Shown in pieces: positions 26,528-35,577 of a DNA stretch of 64,000 bases. The DNA is taken from NCBI GenBank assembly GCA_040752355.1, contig JBFMHE010000001.1:62001-126000 (forward strand), written 5' to 3'. Each line of letters starts with the position of its first letter. Positions within the stretch are counted from its first letter, which is position 1. The DNA comes from Nitrospirota bacterium (GTDB lineage Bacteria > Nitrospirota > Thermodesulfovibrionia > Thermodesulfovibrionales > Dissulfurispiraceae). Made by a program: the position numbers and the translations under genes. The notes beneath the pieces are model-generated. The model was given only the letters and a program-made list of their open reading frames with translations, was not told where the DNA came from and searched no databases.

Positions 26528-26602
26528 CCCATGAACGAGAGCGCCGGTGTGGAGTCAGACCGTGAAGCATAGGCAGGACATCCTCTGGTATGAGGAACGG
26601 CA

Positions 26603-27208
26603 ATGATCAGCAGGCTTTTCCTTCTCCTCGCAGGGACCTTTCTCGTCATGAGCGTATCCGGCTGTGTCCGCATAGTAGATAAGGCGAGCTGCTCCGACGA
26701 AATCGGCAATATCGCCGCCAGTGCCGCTATCAAGGATGTCTTCAACGAGCTCGCACGGGAGCTCTGCGACGACTCCTGCACCACCGGCGATCCCACCACC
26801 GGCGATCCGGCCACCGGAAAAAGGACCTGCAGGGGCGCGACGGTCCTCGTCACCGATTTCGTCGACGTACAATCGTACAAGGCGAAGCGTCCCGGCATCT
26901 TCTTCGGTGAGCTCATGAAGAGCAGTCTCAATGAGATGTGCAATTATAAGATCGTTCAGGCCGAGCTCTCCGAATACTTCCACCTTTCGGACCAGGGCCT
27001 GACCGCGCTCACCAGGAATCCGCGCGAGGTAAAGAACAGCGAGTACGCGAACGCGGAAACCGTCATCGGCACCTACCACTTCAGCGGCGCCAGGGCCTTC
27101 CTCTTCGCCCGCCGCATCAACACCTACACGGGCAAGATCGTAAAGATCGCGAGCAGGGAGATACCCCTGGTCTGCGGCGGAACGGACGCGGTCTACCATG
27201 CCCGATAG
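26603..27208 (+). CDS. Second FlgO-like lipoprotein
   Basis: Lipoprotein (lipobox VSGC) of 201 residues with a shorter FlgO-like domain: GATVLVTDFVDVQSYKAK, GELMKSSLNEM, ETVIGTYHFSG and RINTYTGKIV. Four cysteines beyond the lipid anchor could form disulfides. A small internal repeat TTGDP-TTGDP-ATG follows a CDDSC motif. It probably partners the FlgO protein encoded 75 bp upstream. Confidence 0.78.
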   Translation: MISRLFLLLAGTFLVMSVSGCVRIVDKASCSDEIGNIAASAAIKDVFNELARELCDDSCTTGDPTTGDPATGKRTCRGATVLVTDFVDVQSYKAKRPGIFFGELMKSSLNEMCNYKIVQAELSEYFHLSDQGLTALTRNPREVKNSEYANAETVIGTYHFSGARAFLFARRINTYTGKIVKIASREIPLVCGGTDAVYHAR

Positions 27209-27716
27209 CAGCGCTGTTCACTATGCCCAGACGGTGAGAAAGACCCTCACCGCGCTCATCCTCCTGGCGCTGCTCGGCTGCAGCGCGAGGGACATCAAGG
27301 AGCTGAGCCTCAGGATCTCGGGCGAGGAGTGGACGTCCTATGCCGAGAGCGATCTCTACCGCTATTACTTCAATACAGCTACCGTGGACTACCATACCCC
27401 CCGGCACGCAAAGGTCTGGGTCAAATACCTCCCCAAGGATGACGAAGCGAAGATCGCTGTCGTAAGGGAGCTCCAGAAGAGCAGACCGCAGATCGGCATG
27501 GCTGACGGATACCAGTTTACCATGGTCCGCCACGATATCGATTGCGTCCACCGCATGATCCGCACCATCACCGTCTTCGACTACACTGCCGATGGCATGA
27601 CCCGCATGCAGGCGCCGTACGCTTCAGACTGGACCGGCATCCCCGCCGGCTCCGACAAGGACCGCCTCCACCGCGCAGTATGCCCGCCGTCGCTTCCCGT
27701 GAAAGGTATCCTGTGA
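27198..27716 (+). CDS. Small lipoprotein, surface-adhesin E-like
   Basis: 172-residue lipoprotein (lipobox LLGC near residue 28) overlapping the previous gene by 11 bp, so translationally coupled. The segment HAKVWVKYLPKDDEAK and the later DCVHRMIRTITVFDY resemble the protein E domain of small surface-adhesin-like lipoproteins. Function unknown; operon position suggests an envelope component linked to the flagellar H-ring-like proteins. Confidence 0.72.
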   Translation: MPDSSAVHYAQTVRKTLTALILLALLGCSARDIKELSLRISGEEWTSYAESDLYRYYFNTATVDYHTPRHAKVWVKYLPKDDEAKIAVVRELQKSRPQIGMADGYQFTMVRHDIDCVHRMIRTITVFDYTADGMTRMQAPYASDWTGIPAGSDKDRLHRAVCPPSLPVKGIL

Positions 27717-27773
27717 TCGACCAACCCGCCCTCCGGGCTTCGGTGCACTGCGGGAACTATTCTCGTCATGATG

Positions 27774-27800
27774 TTAACTTCAGCTGACAACATCCGATAA
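27774..27800 (+). promoter_or_regulatory. Sigma-28 (FliA)-type promoter of the chemoreceptor
   Basis: TTAACTTC, 11-nt spacer, TCCGATAA. The -10 matches the FliA consensus at 7 of 8 bases and the -35 at 5 of 8, with ideal spacing, 50 bp before the chemoreceptor ATG. Confidence 0.68.
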
Positions 27801-27849
27801 GTATCATGGGGGGCTAGAGCACAGTATCTAACAATTAGGAGCTCCACCT

Positions 27850-29736
27850 ATGAAAATTAGCACCAGCCTCACGATTGCGCTTGTCGCTCTCTTTAGCTTC
27901 TCAGTGATCAGTATCGCATCAGTATACCTCCAGCTTAACAAAATGACCGATGACGGCCGGGTGGTCAACTATACCGGCATAGTGAGAGGAGGAACCCAAA
28001 GACTGGTGAAACTGGAGATGGGAGGCCACCCATCCGACGAGCTTATAGCCAAATTGGATAAGATCATCAGCGGTCTTGTCAACGGCGATCCCGATCTGCA
28101 ACTCCCGAAGAGTGCGGATGGTGAATTTATCGAGAGCATGCAGAAGGTTAAGAAATCTTGGGAGGGACTGAAACGGACAATCGCAAAAGCACGGCAGGAT
28201 AAGGCGCTACAGAGCGAGCTTCTGAAAGAGAGCGAGGAATACTTCGCCATAACCAATGAGGCGGTATCGGCCGCGGAAAAGTTTTCGAAAGGGAAGGTCG
28301 GCGCACAGAAGACCATACAGGTAGCGCTCTTTATTCTCAATATCATAATCCTTGGGTATATCTGGATCAGCAGCCAGAAGAAGGTTGTGAAGCCGCTGTC
28401 CCGATTCAAGGAAAAAGTCGAGCAGATTGCCGATGGCGATCTGAAAGTTGTCATGGATCATGCGAAAAGAGATGAAATCGGCGATCTCTCCCTGAGTATG
28501 AATAAGATGATCCAGTCCTTTAATGCCATAATAAACAGCATACTCGCATCGGCTAACAATGTGGTGCAGACAGTGGACGCACTGAGGGGGCAGGCTGAAA
28601 AGACTTCGGATGGAGCAAGAGACCAATCAGAACAGGCGGCCCAGATCGCTACCGCAGCTGAAGAAATGAGCCAGACCATAACGGATATTGCAAAAAATGC
28701 ATCGGTTGCGTCAGAGTCATCCTCTCAGGCGAAGGATGTCGCCGAGAGGGGGCAGGACGTCGCAAACAATGCAGTTGAAACCGTGAATAAGGTCTACACC
28801 GCTACCGTGGAGCTCGCGTCGATGGTGGATAAGCTGAACAGCCGCGCCGGCGAGATCGGCGATATCGTCACGGTTATTACCGACATTGCCGACCAGACAA
28901 ACCTGCTGGCCCTGAACGCGGCAATTGAAGCGGCACGTGCAGGAGAACAAGGGAGAGGGTTTGCTGTCGTTGCCGACGAGGTCAGAAAGCTTGCCGAACG
29001 GACGATTACGGCGACCGCGGAAATATCGGACAAGATAAGGGCGGTCCAGGCTGAGTCCGAGCAGACAAAGGCATCCATGGATGATGCATCGGGCGAGGTG
29101 ACCAGGGCGACTGAGTACATACGGAATGTAGAGAGTTCTCTTCGCAACATTGTCGATGCCGTACTGAGAGTCGGTGATCAGATAACCCAAATAGCGACGG
29201 CGGTCGACGAGCAGTCTGCAGCGTCGGAGGAAGTGGCAAGAAACATCGAGAAGACGTCCGCTATTGCACGGGATATGGAAAGGATGTCGGGAGAGGTGAC
29301 GCACGAGGTCAATACGTTGACCGGCATAGCCGAAGAGCTGAGGAACTCTACCGCCGGATTTAGGACGAAGGGCAATGAGCTTATGATAATCGATTTGGCA
29401 AAGACCGACCACCGGGTATTTGTGGGGAAGATCGCGGCGTGCCTTAAAGGTGACGTCAGTCTTGATCCCGCAACGTTGGCTGACCATTGCAGCTGTCGCT
29501 TTGGAAAGTGGTACGATGGCGATGGGAAACAGCTCTGCGGTAATCTAACCAGCTACAGGACGGTTGCCGGTCCTCACGAGAGGATTCATCGCTTGGCAAG
29601 AGAGGCCATAACAGCGCATAATGCCGGGGATGCAAAAAAGGCTGAACAGATCTATAAGGAAATGGATACGCTGTCTGAGCAGATCGGCAGATTGCTCGAC
29701 GACATTAAAAGAGAATATCACGCGCACGTCCGGTGA
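27850..29736 (+). CDS. Methyl-accepting chemotaxis protein with PilJ-type sensor and CZB domain
   Basis: Inner-membrane chemoreceptor, 628 residues. TM1 is near residues 7-28; a PilJ-like four-helix periplasmic domain ([18 protein letters not shown]) follows; TM2 is near 154-173, then HAMP, the long cytoplasmic signalling coiled coil with the conserved tip ([20 protein letters not shown]) and a C-terminal chemoreceptor zinc-binding domain ([22 protein letters not shown]). CZB domains bind zinc and are linked to oxidant sensing. GC is lower than in the flanking genes, suggesting a different history. The FliA-type promoter upstream fits a motility regulon. Confidence 0.95.
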   Translation: MKISTSLTIALVALFSFSVISIASVYLQLNKMTDDGRVVNYTGIVRGGTQRLVKLEMGGHPSDELIAKLDKIISGLVNGDPDLQLPKSADGEFIESMQKVKKSWEGLKRTIAKARQDKALQSELLKESEEYFAITNEAVSAAEKFSKGKVGAQKTIQVALFILNIIILGYIWISSQKKVVKPLSRFKEKVEQIADGDLKVVMDHAKRDEIGDLSLSMNKMIQSFNAIINSILASANNVVQTVDALRGQAEKTSDGARDQSEQAAQIATAAEEMSQTITDIAKNASVASESSSQAKDVAERGQDVANNAVETVNKVYTATVELASMVDKLNSRAGEIGDIVTVITDIADQTNLLALNAAIEAARAGEQGRGFAVVADEVRKLAERTITATAEISDKIRAVQAESEQTKASMDDASGEVTRATEYIRNVESSLRNIVDAVLRVGDQITQIATAVDEQSAASEEVARNIEKTSAIARDMERMSGEVTHEVNTLTGIAEELRNSTAGFRTKGNELMIIDLAKTDHRVFVGKIAACLKGDVSLDPATLADHCSCRFGKWYDGDGKQLCGNLTSYRTVAGPHERIHRLAREAITAHNAGDAKKAEQIYKEMDTLSEQIGRLLDDIKREYHAHVR

Positions 29737-29771
29737 TCTCCGTTGCCTTGACCCGGGGGGAAATACTGCAA

Positions 29772-29801
29772 TTGACCCGGGATTTGGCGATTTGTTATCA
29801 T
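29772..29801 (+). promoter_or_regulatory. Promoter of the manganese riboswitch transcript
   Basis: TTGACC, 18-nt spacer, TATCAT, about 5-10 bp before the riboswitch. The sequence TTGACCCGGG occurs twice here (about 29744 and 29772). Confidence 0.55.
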
Positions 29802-29805
29802 GGGG

Positions 29806-29939
29806 TACTAAAGCGGAGTAGCTATGAAGGACAGGGTCAACATGCTGGCGTAACGCCTGGTCCTGTCGTTGGTTGATCAGACCAATAAGCGAGAGCTTTG
29901 GCATGGCAGATTGTCGTGCCGGGGCTCTCGCTTTTTATT
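29806..29939 (+). promoter_or_regulatory. yybP-ykoY manganese riboswitch with terminator platform
   Basis: The leader has the class hallmarks as I recall them: AAAGCGGAGUAGCUAUGAAGG, then GGGUCAACAUGCUGGCG with CGCCUGGUCCUGUC, and GACCAAUAAGCGAGAGC before the expression platform. The 3' end is a terminator stem. This class senses Mn2+ and typically precedes manganese exporters, which is the kind of gene that follows. Recognition is by eye from motifs and context. Confidence 0.85.
29887..29939 (+). terminator. Riboswitch terminator hairpin
   Basis: AAGCGAGAGC (29887-29896) pairs with GCTCTCGCTT (29924-29933), with an inner GGCA/TGCC stem, followed by a U-rich run. Mn2+ binding should favour antitermination. 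Confidence 0.85.
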
Positions 29940-29958
29940 TTGAGCGAGGGAGGAAGCA

Positions 29959-30666
29959 ATGACGGCATTCATAGCATCACTTGTTTTTGTAGTCCTGGCT
30001 GAAATGGGCGATAAGACCCAGCTGCTTGCCATGGCGTTTGCGTGCCGCTTCCGGTGGCAGACCGTCATGTGGGGTGTGTTCGTCGCTACCGCTGCAAACC
30101 ACCTGATGGCAGCGGCCCTCGGGAGCTATCTTGCCACGGTCGTACCGATGGAATATATCAAGATCGCGGCGGCAGTATCATTCATAGGTTTCGGGCTCTG
30201 GACCATCAGAGGCGATACGCTCGAGGGCGAAGACAGGAAATACAGCTTCAGCCCGTTCTGGACGGTGACGGTCGCGTTTTTTATCGCCGAGATGGGCGAC
30301 AAGACGCAGCTCGCGACCATAGCCCTTGCGGTCCAGTATAACGCTATCATTACCGTCTGGATGGGAACCACTATCGGGATGCTCATCTCCAATGCCATCG
30401 GCATCGTTTTCGGCATGGTGATGGGAAAGCATATCCCCGAGCGGCTCATCAAATGGGTCGCTGCCCTCATCTTCATAGCATTCGGCTGGGCCGGGCTTTA
30501 TGAAAGTCTTCCGAAAAGCTTCTGGAGCCCCGCAGTGACAGCAGGCAGCGCGGCTCTTACCCTTACGGTGATATACCTGGTTGCGCGGTTCACCGAGAGG
30601 AAGGGGAGCTATGTGCCCGTATGTGAGCCGGGCGATAAGCCGTCTTCGTCCCCGGAAACGAAGTAA
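29959..30666 (+). CDS. TMEM165/GDT1-family manganese exporter
   Basis: UPF0016/GDT1 membrane protein of 235 residues with about six membrane segments and the two family signatures AEMGDKTQLLAMAFA and AEMGDKTQLATIALA, whose acidic residues line the cation path. Bacterial members such as MneA export Mn2+. GAGGGAGGAAGCA precedes the ATG. Regulation by the upstream manganese riboswitch fits this role well. Confidence 0.93.
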   Translation: MTAFIASLVFVVLAEMGDKTQLLAMAFACRFRWQTVMWGVFVATAANHLMAAALGSYLATVVPMEYIKIAAAVSFIGFGLWTIRGDTLEGEDRKYSFSPFWTVTVAFFIAEMGDKTQLATIALAVQYNAIITVWMGTTIGMLISNAIGIVFGMVMGKHIPERLIKWVAALIFIAFGWAGLYESLPKSFWSPAVTAGSAALTLTVIYLVARFTERKGSYVPVCEPGDKPSSSPETK

Positions 30667-30688
30667 CGGGGATACTCCCCCGTTTTGA
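30665..30688 (+). terminator. Intrinsic terminator of the Mn exporter gene
   Basis: AACGGGG and CCCCGTT around a 6-nt loop, followed by TT; it overlaps the stop codon. Confidence 0.65.
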
Positions 30689-30757
30689 TGAAGTTTCTCA
30701 TGGAGAGCGTGGTACGCGCTCTTCACGTCTTGCATGGTGAACGTGTAGTATAGGAGT

Positions 30758-32311
30758 ATGCTTCTTATCTACCCTCCCGTCACAAAGCCCTGTGAGCCGC
30801 CGGCCGGTATTGCGCGGCTTTCCGGCGCCCTGCAGCAGCACGGAGTCCCGCATACCATCGTGGATGCGAACGTGGAAGGCCTCGGGTTCCTGATGAAAAA
30901 ATCCGGTGCCGCCGGGGATTCTCCGCCGGATACCTGGACGCGCCGGGCGGTGCGGCGTCTTGCCCGGGACCGCGCCGTATTGAATGATTTCGGGACCTAT
31001 CGCGCTCTCGACCGCTACAAGAGTGCGGTCATGAACATCAATCGCGTCATCGAGCGCGCGGCAGGCGAGCAGGGGGTGGTCGTGAGCCTCTCCGACTACG
31101 CGGATGCAGCGCTTTCACCCCTGAAGAGCAGCGATCTGCTCAGGTCTGCTGAAGAGCCCGGGAGAAATCCCTTTTTCCCCTATTTCTCCGCGCGGCTGAC
31201 GCAGCTGATCGAAGGCGAGGCTCCTTCAGCGGTCGGTCTCTCGTTGACGTTCCTCAGCCAGGCCCTTACCACCTTCGCCATGATAGGGTTCTTGCGGGAC
31301 CGCTTTCCGGAGCTGCGCATCATTATCGGCGGAGGGCTCGTCACCTCGTGGATGCGGCGTCCCGGCTGGAGCGATCCTTTCAGGGGGCTGGTCGACGCCT
31401 GCATCGCCGGACCGGGAGAAGAACGGCTGCTCTCACTGCTCGGCGTGCATGTTCAGGGGGAAGCGGCGGGTTGCAGGACGTATACTCCGGACTACGCTCT
31501 GCTGCGGAACAATGGCTATAGCGCCCCCGGTTTCATTCTTCCTTACAGCGGGTCCGAAGGATGCTCATGGAGCAAGTGCTCCTTCTGCCCCGAGCGTGCG
31601 GAAGGGAGCCGTTTCTCTCCGGTGTCCTCGGAGAAGGTCATTGACGACCTGGCCCTGCTCGCAAGGCGGGTGAGCCCCTCTCTCATCCATTTCCTCGATA
31701 GCGCGATGAGCCCGTCTCTCCTCCGAAAGCTCGCGGCCTCGCCTCAGCCGGCTCCCTGGTACGGGTTTGCCCGCGTCGGCAGAGAGCTGGCGGATTACGA
31801 TTTTTGCATGGCGCTGAAGGCATCGGGCTGTGTGATGCTGAAGCTCGGCATCGAATCAGGTGACCAGGATGTGCTCGATCGGCTCCGCAAGGGAATCGAA
31901 GTCGAGACGGCTTCGCAGGCCCTGCGGATGCTCCACAAAGCGGGGATCGCTACCTATGTCTACCTGCTCTTCGGCACCCCGGCGGAGACCGAAGCAGCCG
32001 CTGCGCGGACGCTCGACTTTACGGTGCGGCACCACGCTGTTATCGACTTCCTCAATCTCGCTGTCTTCAACATGCCGGTCAATGACCCCGATGCCGCGCA
32101 CTACGGCGCCGGTATATTCTACGAGGGAGATCTCTCGCTCTATACCGGCTTCGACCATCCGTCGGGATGGAGCCGGAGGCGGGTGCGGCGGTTCCTCGAC
32201 GGCGAGTTCAAGCGGCATCCTTCCATTGCGGCGATATTGAGAAGAGAGCCCCCGTTCTTTACCTCGAACCACGCCCCGTTCTTCAGCCCCTTCCACCCCG
32301 CGTGGCGCTAG
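30758..32311 (+). CDS. B12-binding-type radical SAM protein
   Basis: 517-residue radical SAM protein with an N-terminal cobalamin-binding-like Rossmann domain (LLIYPPVTKPCEPPAGIARL) and cluster cysteines near residue 268 spaced CX4CX2C (GCSWSKCSFC), a known variant in this class. LGIESGDQDVLDRLRKG is the usual beta-strand motif after the cluster. The substrate is unknown; relatives act in lipid, cofactor or natural-product methylation. It stands alone and is convergent with the next gene. Confidence 0.85.
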   Translation: MLLIYPPVTKPCEPPAGIARLSGALQQHGVPHTIVDANVEGLGFLMKKSGAAGDSPPDTWTRRAVRRLARDRAVLNDFGTYRALDRYKSAVMNINRVIERAAGEQGVVVSLSDYADAALSPLKSSDLLRSAEEPGRNPFFPYFSARLTQLIEGEAPSAVGLSLTFLSQALTTFAMIGFLRDRFPELRIIIGGGLVTSWMRRPGWSDPFRGLVDACIAGPGEERLLSLLGVHVQGEAAGCRTYTPDYALLRNNGYSAPGFILPYSGSEGCSWSKCSFCPERAEGSRFSPVSSEKVIDDLALLARRVSPSLIHFLDSAMSPSLLRKLAASPQPAPWYGFARVGRELADYDFCMALKASGCVMLKLGIESGDQDVLDRLRKGIEVETASQALRMLHKAGIATYVYLLFGTPAETEAAAARTLDFTVRHHAVIDFLNLAVFNMPVNDPDAAHYGAGIFYEGDLSLYTGFDHPSGWSRRRVRRFLDGEFKRHPSIAAILRREPPFFTSNHAPFFSPFHPAWR

Positions 32312-32317
32312 ACGCTC

Positions 32318-33388
32318 TTACCGCGCCTTCTCGATTTTCTTGCGCGCCTGTTTGATGCTCTCTCCCGTCGGAGGGGGCGCCTTCTGCTCCGGGCTGCCTT
32401 CGGGCTCGTAGCTCAGGGCGATAAAGATCGGGAAGTGATCGGACCCGAAGAAGCCGAGCCGCCGCAGGCCGATGAGCCTGAAGTGGGAGGAGTGAAAGAC
32501 ATGATCGAGCGGGTAGCGGAACACGGGGTATTTGGCGTTGTAGGTGTTATAGAACCCCCTGCCGATGCGCGGGTCGAGGAGACTGCTCACCCTCTGGAAG
32601 AGCGTCGTCGTAGAGGACCAGGCCACATCGTTCAGGTCTCCGGCGACGATGACCGGCCTGGCGGACTTCCGCACTTCCCGCGCCATGAGGAGCAGCTCGG
32701 CGTCCCGCTTTACCGTATCTTTCGATCTGACCGGGTGGGGCGGTTTCGGGTGGAGGAAGTGCAGCTCGACGAGGGCGCCCGAGGGCAGCTTCACGAGGGT
32801 GTGGATCGAGGGGATGTCCGGCTCGACGAGAAAGCGCACCGCAGGATTCCGGAGCTCGAGCCGCGAATACAGGAGCATGCCGTAGGTGTTGTCGAGCGGG
32901 TATTTGACGGTGTAGGGATAATCTCCTTCGAGCGGGCGGAGCTCTTCCTCCCAGCGGCGGTCGGGCTCCGCTGCCAGAACGAGATCGGGATCTGCAGCGC
33001 GGATGAGTGCGATATAGTCGGCCGCCCTCCGGTTCGTCATCAGCACATTCGATACGACGAGGCTGAGCGCTTCTTCGGGGTCGCTCCTGCTGCTCTGCAC
33101 CACCTGCGCTCCGGCGAAAGGGGTATAAGGGTACATCCGGTACGACTGGTAGAGCACCGCAATGCCGAGGAGCAGGAGCAGCGCGGTCTCGGCCGTACCT
33201 CTCCCGGGGAAGAGCATGAGCCAGAGAATGATGACCATACCGCCGGCGACGGCTATCTGCACCCGCGGGAAGTCGAAGATGCGTATCCACCACGCCTCTT
33301 TCCTGATCAAGGGGAGGAGCGTGGCGGCGATGAGAAGAGCGGCAAGAAAAGGGAAGGCGACCGTGAGTGTTACCCCGGATGGCTCCAT
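32318..33388 (-). CDS. Membrane-anchored endonuclease/exonuclease/phosphatase-family protein
   Basis: Three N-terminal membrane helices within the first 85 residues, then an EEP-fold domain of about 230 residues. Catalytic motifs are SNVLMTNR, AAEPDRRWEEEL, AGDLND and the terminal GSDHFPI. The soluble domain should lie outside the cytoplasm, so a phospholipid headgroup, nucleotide or DNA phosphodiester is possible. 356 residues, with a short Pro-rich tail. Confidence 0.87.
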   Translation of the reverse strand: MEPSGVTLTVAFPFLAALLIAATLLPLIRKEAWWIRIFDFPRVQIAVAGGMVIILWLMLFPGRGTAETALLLLLGIAVLYQSYRMYPYTPFAGAQVVQSSRSDPEEALSLVVSNVLMTNRRAADYIALIRAADPDLVLAAEPDRRWEEELRPLEGDYPYTVKYPLDNTYGMLLYSRLELRNPAVRFLVEPDIPSIHTLVKLPSGALVELHFLHPKPPHPVRSKDTVKRDAELLLMAREVRKSARPVIVAGDLNDVAWSSTTTLFQRVSSLLDPRIGRGFYNTYNAKYPVFRYPLDHVFHSSHFRLIGLRRLGFFGSDHFPIFIALSYEPEGSPEQKAPPPTGESIKQARKKIEKAR

Positions 33389-33432
33389 GGTATCCTGTCC
33401 GGCAGCATAGGTTCTACTAAAAATATATCACT

Positions 33433-33460
33433 TTGTCCGTTCCAAAAATAGGAGTATAAT
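33433..33460 (+). promoter_or_regulatory. Sigma-70-type promoter
   Basis: TTGTCC, 16-nt spacer, perfect TATAAT. It would transcribe the DUF3243 gene with a leader of about 135 nt. Confidence 0.6.
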
Positions 33461-33600
33461 TTAATTAATAAAGCACGTCAGCCGCAGACATCCGGCCCTT
33501 GCTTATCGTGGTGATCTCAGGAGCAGCCCCGAGCGTTTCCGGGCAGATAGGAAAGGGGAGCGCCCACCCTCACTCCACCATACCATTCAAAGGAGGCCTT

Positions 33601-33888
33601 ATGGACAAGTCAGCCCTTTTTGAAAAGTCGAAATGCGTCGATGTCCTCGATGTGACGAAGGATTGGTCGACCTTCAGGAACACGCTTCACGAAGGTATCC
33701 AGGAGGCGCGGAAGTTCGGACTGAGCGACGAAGAGATACAGAATCTCGCCATGACCGTGGGCGATTTCCTCAATGAGAAGATCTGCCCTGCCACCAGGGA
33801 AGAGGAGCTGCTCAAAGAGATGTGGGATGTCAGCTCTCCCGATGAGCGGAAGTCGCTCGCGACGGTGCTCTTCAAGATGATGAAGTAG
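33601..33888 (+). CDS. DUF3243 small protein
   Basis: 95 residues from ATG 33601 (AAAGGAGG 6 nt upstream). The pattern of a helical segment DWSTFRNTLHEGIQEARKFG, then GDFLNEKICPATREEELLKE and MWDVSSPDERKSLATVLFKM, matches DUF3243, known from Bacillus YmfJ, a small soluble protein of unknown role. It is monocistronic as far as can be seen. Confidence 0.82.
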   Translation: MDKSALFEKSKCVDVLDVTKDWSTFRNTLHEGIQEARKFGLSDEEIQNLAMTVGDFLNEKICPATREEELLKEMWDVSSPDERKSLATVLFKMMK

Positions 33889-33935
33889 TCGGGCCTCTCC
33901 CCCTTTCTTTTCTCGTTTAAGCGCGCAGATCTGAA

Positions 33936-33990
33936 TGAGCCGGGTGCGGGGCGGCGTATGGCGTGCCCCGCAGGCCGCGCTCACCGGCTC
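33936..33990 (+). repeat. Nested GC-rich inverted repeat
   Basis: GAGCCGG(G)TG pairs with CACCGGCTC and encloses TGCGGGGC/GCCCCGCA. No T-run follows on either strand, so it is not a plain intrinsic terminator. Confidence 0.5.
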
Positions 33991-34062
33991 CCTGCGCCTG
34001 TCCTGGTGACACCGGCAGCATTCGCTGAAAAGGATCGCGCGGTTCTGGTATCATAAAGTCCT

Positions 34063-34668
34063 ATGGGAGAACGGGAGCTCTATCAGCCGCTCACACAGCA
34101 TGATAAGGTTACGGTAGTCCTCTACCGTGTCGGTATCGCGCTGGCGACCCTTATCATTGCCGCCGCAGCCTATATGTCCGTTACGGGGCCGCTTCTGCAG
34201 GGCCTTGTTTCCGCGAACAGCCTCGCGACCGTGCTGATCCTCGCGCTGTACGGCGCTGTAGGGCTCAGCGTCTTCTTCATCCATCTTTACGTGAATAAAT
34301 TCCACCGGACCCTCAAGAATCTCTACTACCTGAGCATAGCGGCGCTGGCCCTCCTCTTCATTCTGGGAAAAGGAGACATTTTCGGCGTGCTGATCAGCAG
34401 GGCCTACGGGCCGCTCCTGCTCCTGCCCCTTGCTGGCTGCCTCGGCTTCATCACCGCGAAAGAGGCATTCTGCTTTCGGCTGACCGAGGGATACCTCATA
34501 GCGCTGCTGCTGCCGCTCTATCTTCTCGTCATCGCGCTCGGGACGATGACGGCGCGCAGCGCCTCGTACGGCCTCGTCTTCATTGCCGCGCTCCTCGTCA
34601 TCTTTTCGCTCCGCAAGGTGTTCATGCCCCTGCACTACGACATCGGCGATAAATCAGCCTACACGTAG
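34063..34668 (+). CDS. DUF2301-like integral membrane protein
   Basis: 201 residues with six or seven predicted membrane helices. The conserved-looking segment LGFITAKEAFCFRLTEGY is what I associate with DUF2301 membrane proteins. Function unknown. It has its own upstream TATCAT-like box and no close neighbour on the same strand. Confidence 0.72.
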   Translation: MGERELYQPLTQHDKVTVVLYRVGIALATLIIAAAAYMSVTGPLLQGLVSANSLATVLILALYGAVGLSVFFIHLYVNKFHRTLKNLYYLSIAALALLFILGKGDIFGVLISRAYGPLLLLPLAGCLGFITAKEAFCFRLTEGYLIALLLPLYLLVIALGTMTARSASYGLVFIAALLVIFSLRKVFMPLHYDIGDKSAYT

Positions 34669-34704
34669 CAGTGACGCGCAGAAGCCGCACTGCCGGGCAC
34701 ACTC

Positions 34705-35577
34705 TCAATAATACGCATTCTTCTGCGTCCGTGCCGTCCAGTAAGGGAGCTGCGTGAGGTATTCGAACGATTTCCTCGCCGCCTCATCGGCCTGGTAGGG
34801 ATAGGTGTAGAGCTCTACCGTGACGAAGCCGGTGTAGGCATGCCGGTCGAGGAGCTCGAAGAGCATCTCAAAATCCATGTCTCCCTTTCCCGGGATCAGG
34901 TGATAGTGCTTGAGCGCCCGGATGTCTTCGAGGTGGAGGTGAAAGATCTTGTCCCCGAAGGTCCGCAGGACGGTCTCGGGGTCTTCGCGGAGTATATGGC
35001 TGTGGCCGAGGTCGAGATTGACCCCGAAGAAGGGCGAATTGATCTCGCTGATGAGCGCCGCGAGCTCCATGAAGTACTCGATCAGCAGTCCCGGCTCGTA
35101 TTCCATGCCTATCCGCACCCCCCTTTCCGCCGCATGCTCGATGAGCTCCCTCAACGACTCCCGGAGAAAATCCATCGACTGTTCGGGGGTCGTCCCCGGT
35201 ATCATGCGTCCCGGGGTGATGCTGACCGCCGGGGAGCCTATGGCGCGGGCGAGGTCGATGCACTTCTTCGTATAGTCGATCCTCCATTTGCGGAGCGAGG
35301 GATTCGGGTTGGCGATCGAGGGCTCGAAGAGGGGGTCCCAGAAATTCCTCCCGTAGTAGCCTTTGGCGGTATTGGCGTTGATATTCGCCACCTCTATCCC
35401 TGAACGGTCGAGCGCCTCCCTGAGGCGGTCCATGTCCCGGTTCGTTACCGAGTGTACGTAGAGATGGGGGATGTCGGCGAGCAGCTCCACTCCTTCATAC
35501 CCGATATCGGCGATCTTCTCGACCGCCTGCGAGACGGAGTACCGCACGAACGCGTTGGTGCTGAAGGAGAGCTTCAT
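34705..35577 (-). CDS. Sugar phosphate isomerase/epimerase (xylose-isomerase-like TIM barrel)
   Basis: 290-residue TIM-barrel protein from ATG 35577. Metal-site motifs are visible: EGVELLADIPH, IGMEYEPGLL, VNLDLGHSHI, LHLEDI and VTVELYTYPY. Its ATG overlaps the stop of the inositol-phosphate synthase-like gene as ATGA, so translation is coupled. That partner suggests an inositol- or inosose-related substrate; EboE-like roles are an alternative. Confidence 0.87.
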   Translation of the reverse strand: MKLSFSTNAFVRYSVSQAVEKIADIGYEGVELLADIPHLYVHSVTNRDMDRLREALDRSGIEVANINANTAKGYYGRNFWDPLFEPSIANPNPSLRKWRIDYTKKCIDLARAIGSPAVSITPGRMIPGTTPEQSMDFLRESLRELIEHAAERGVRIGMEYEPGLLIEYFMELAALISEINSPFFGVNLDLGHSHILREDPETVLRTFGDKIFHLHLEDIRALKHYHLIPGKGDMDFEMLFELLDRHAYTGFVTVELYTYPYQADEAARKSFEYLTQLPYWTARTQKNAYY

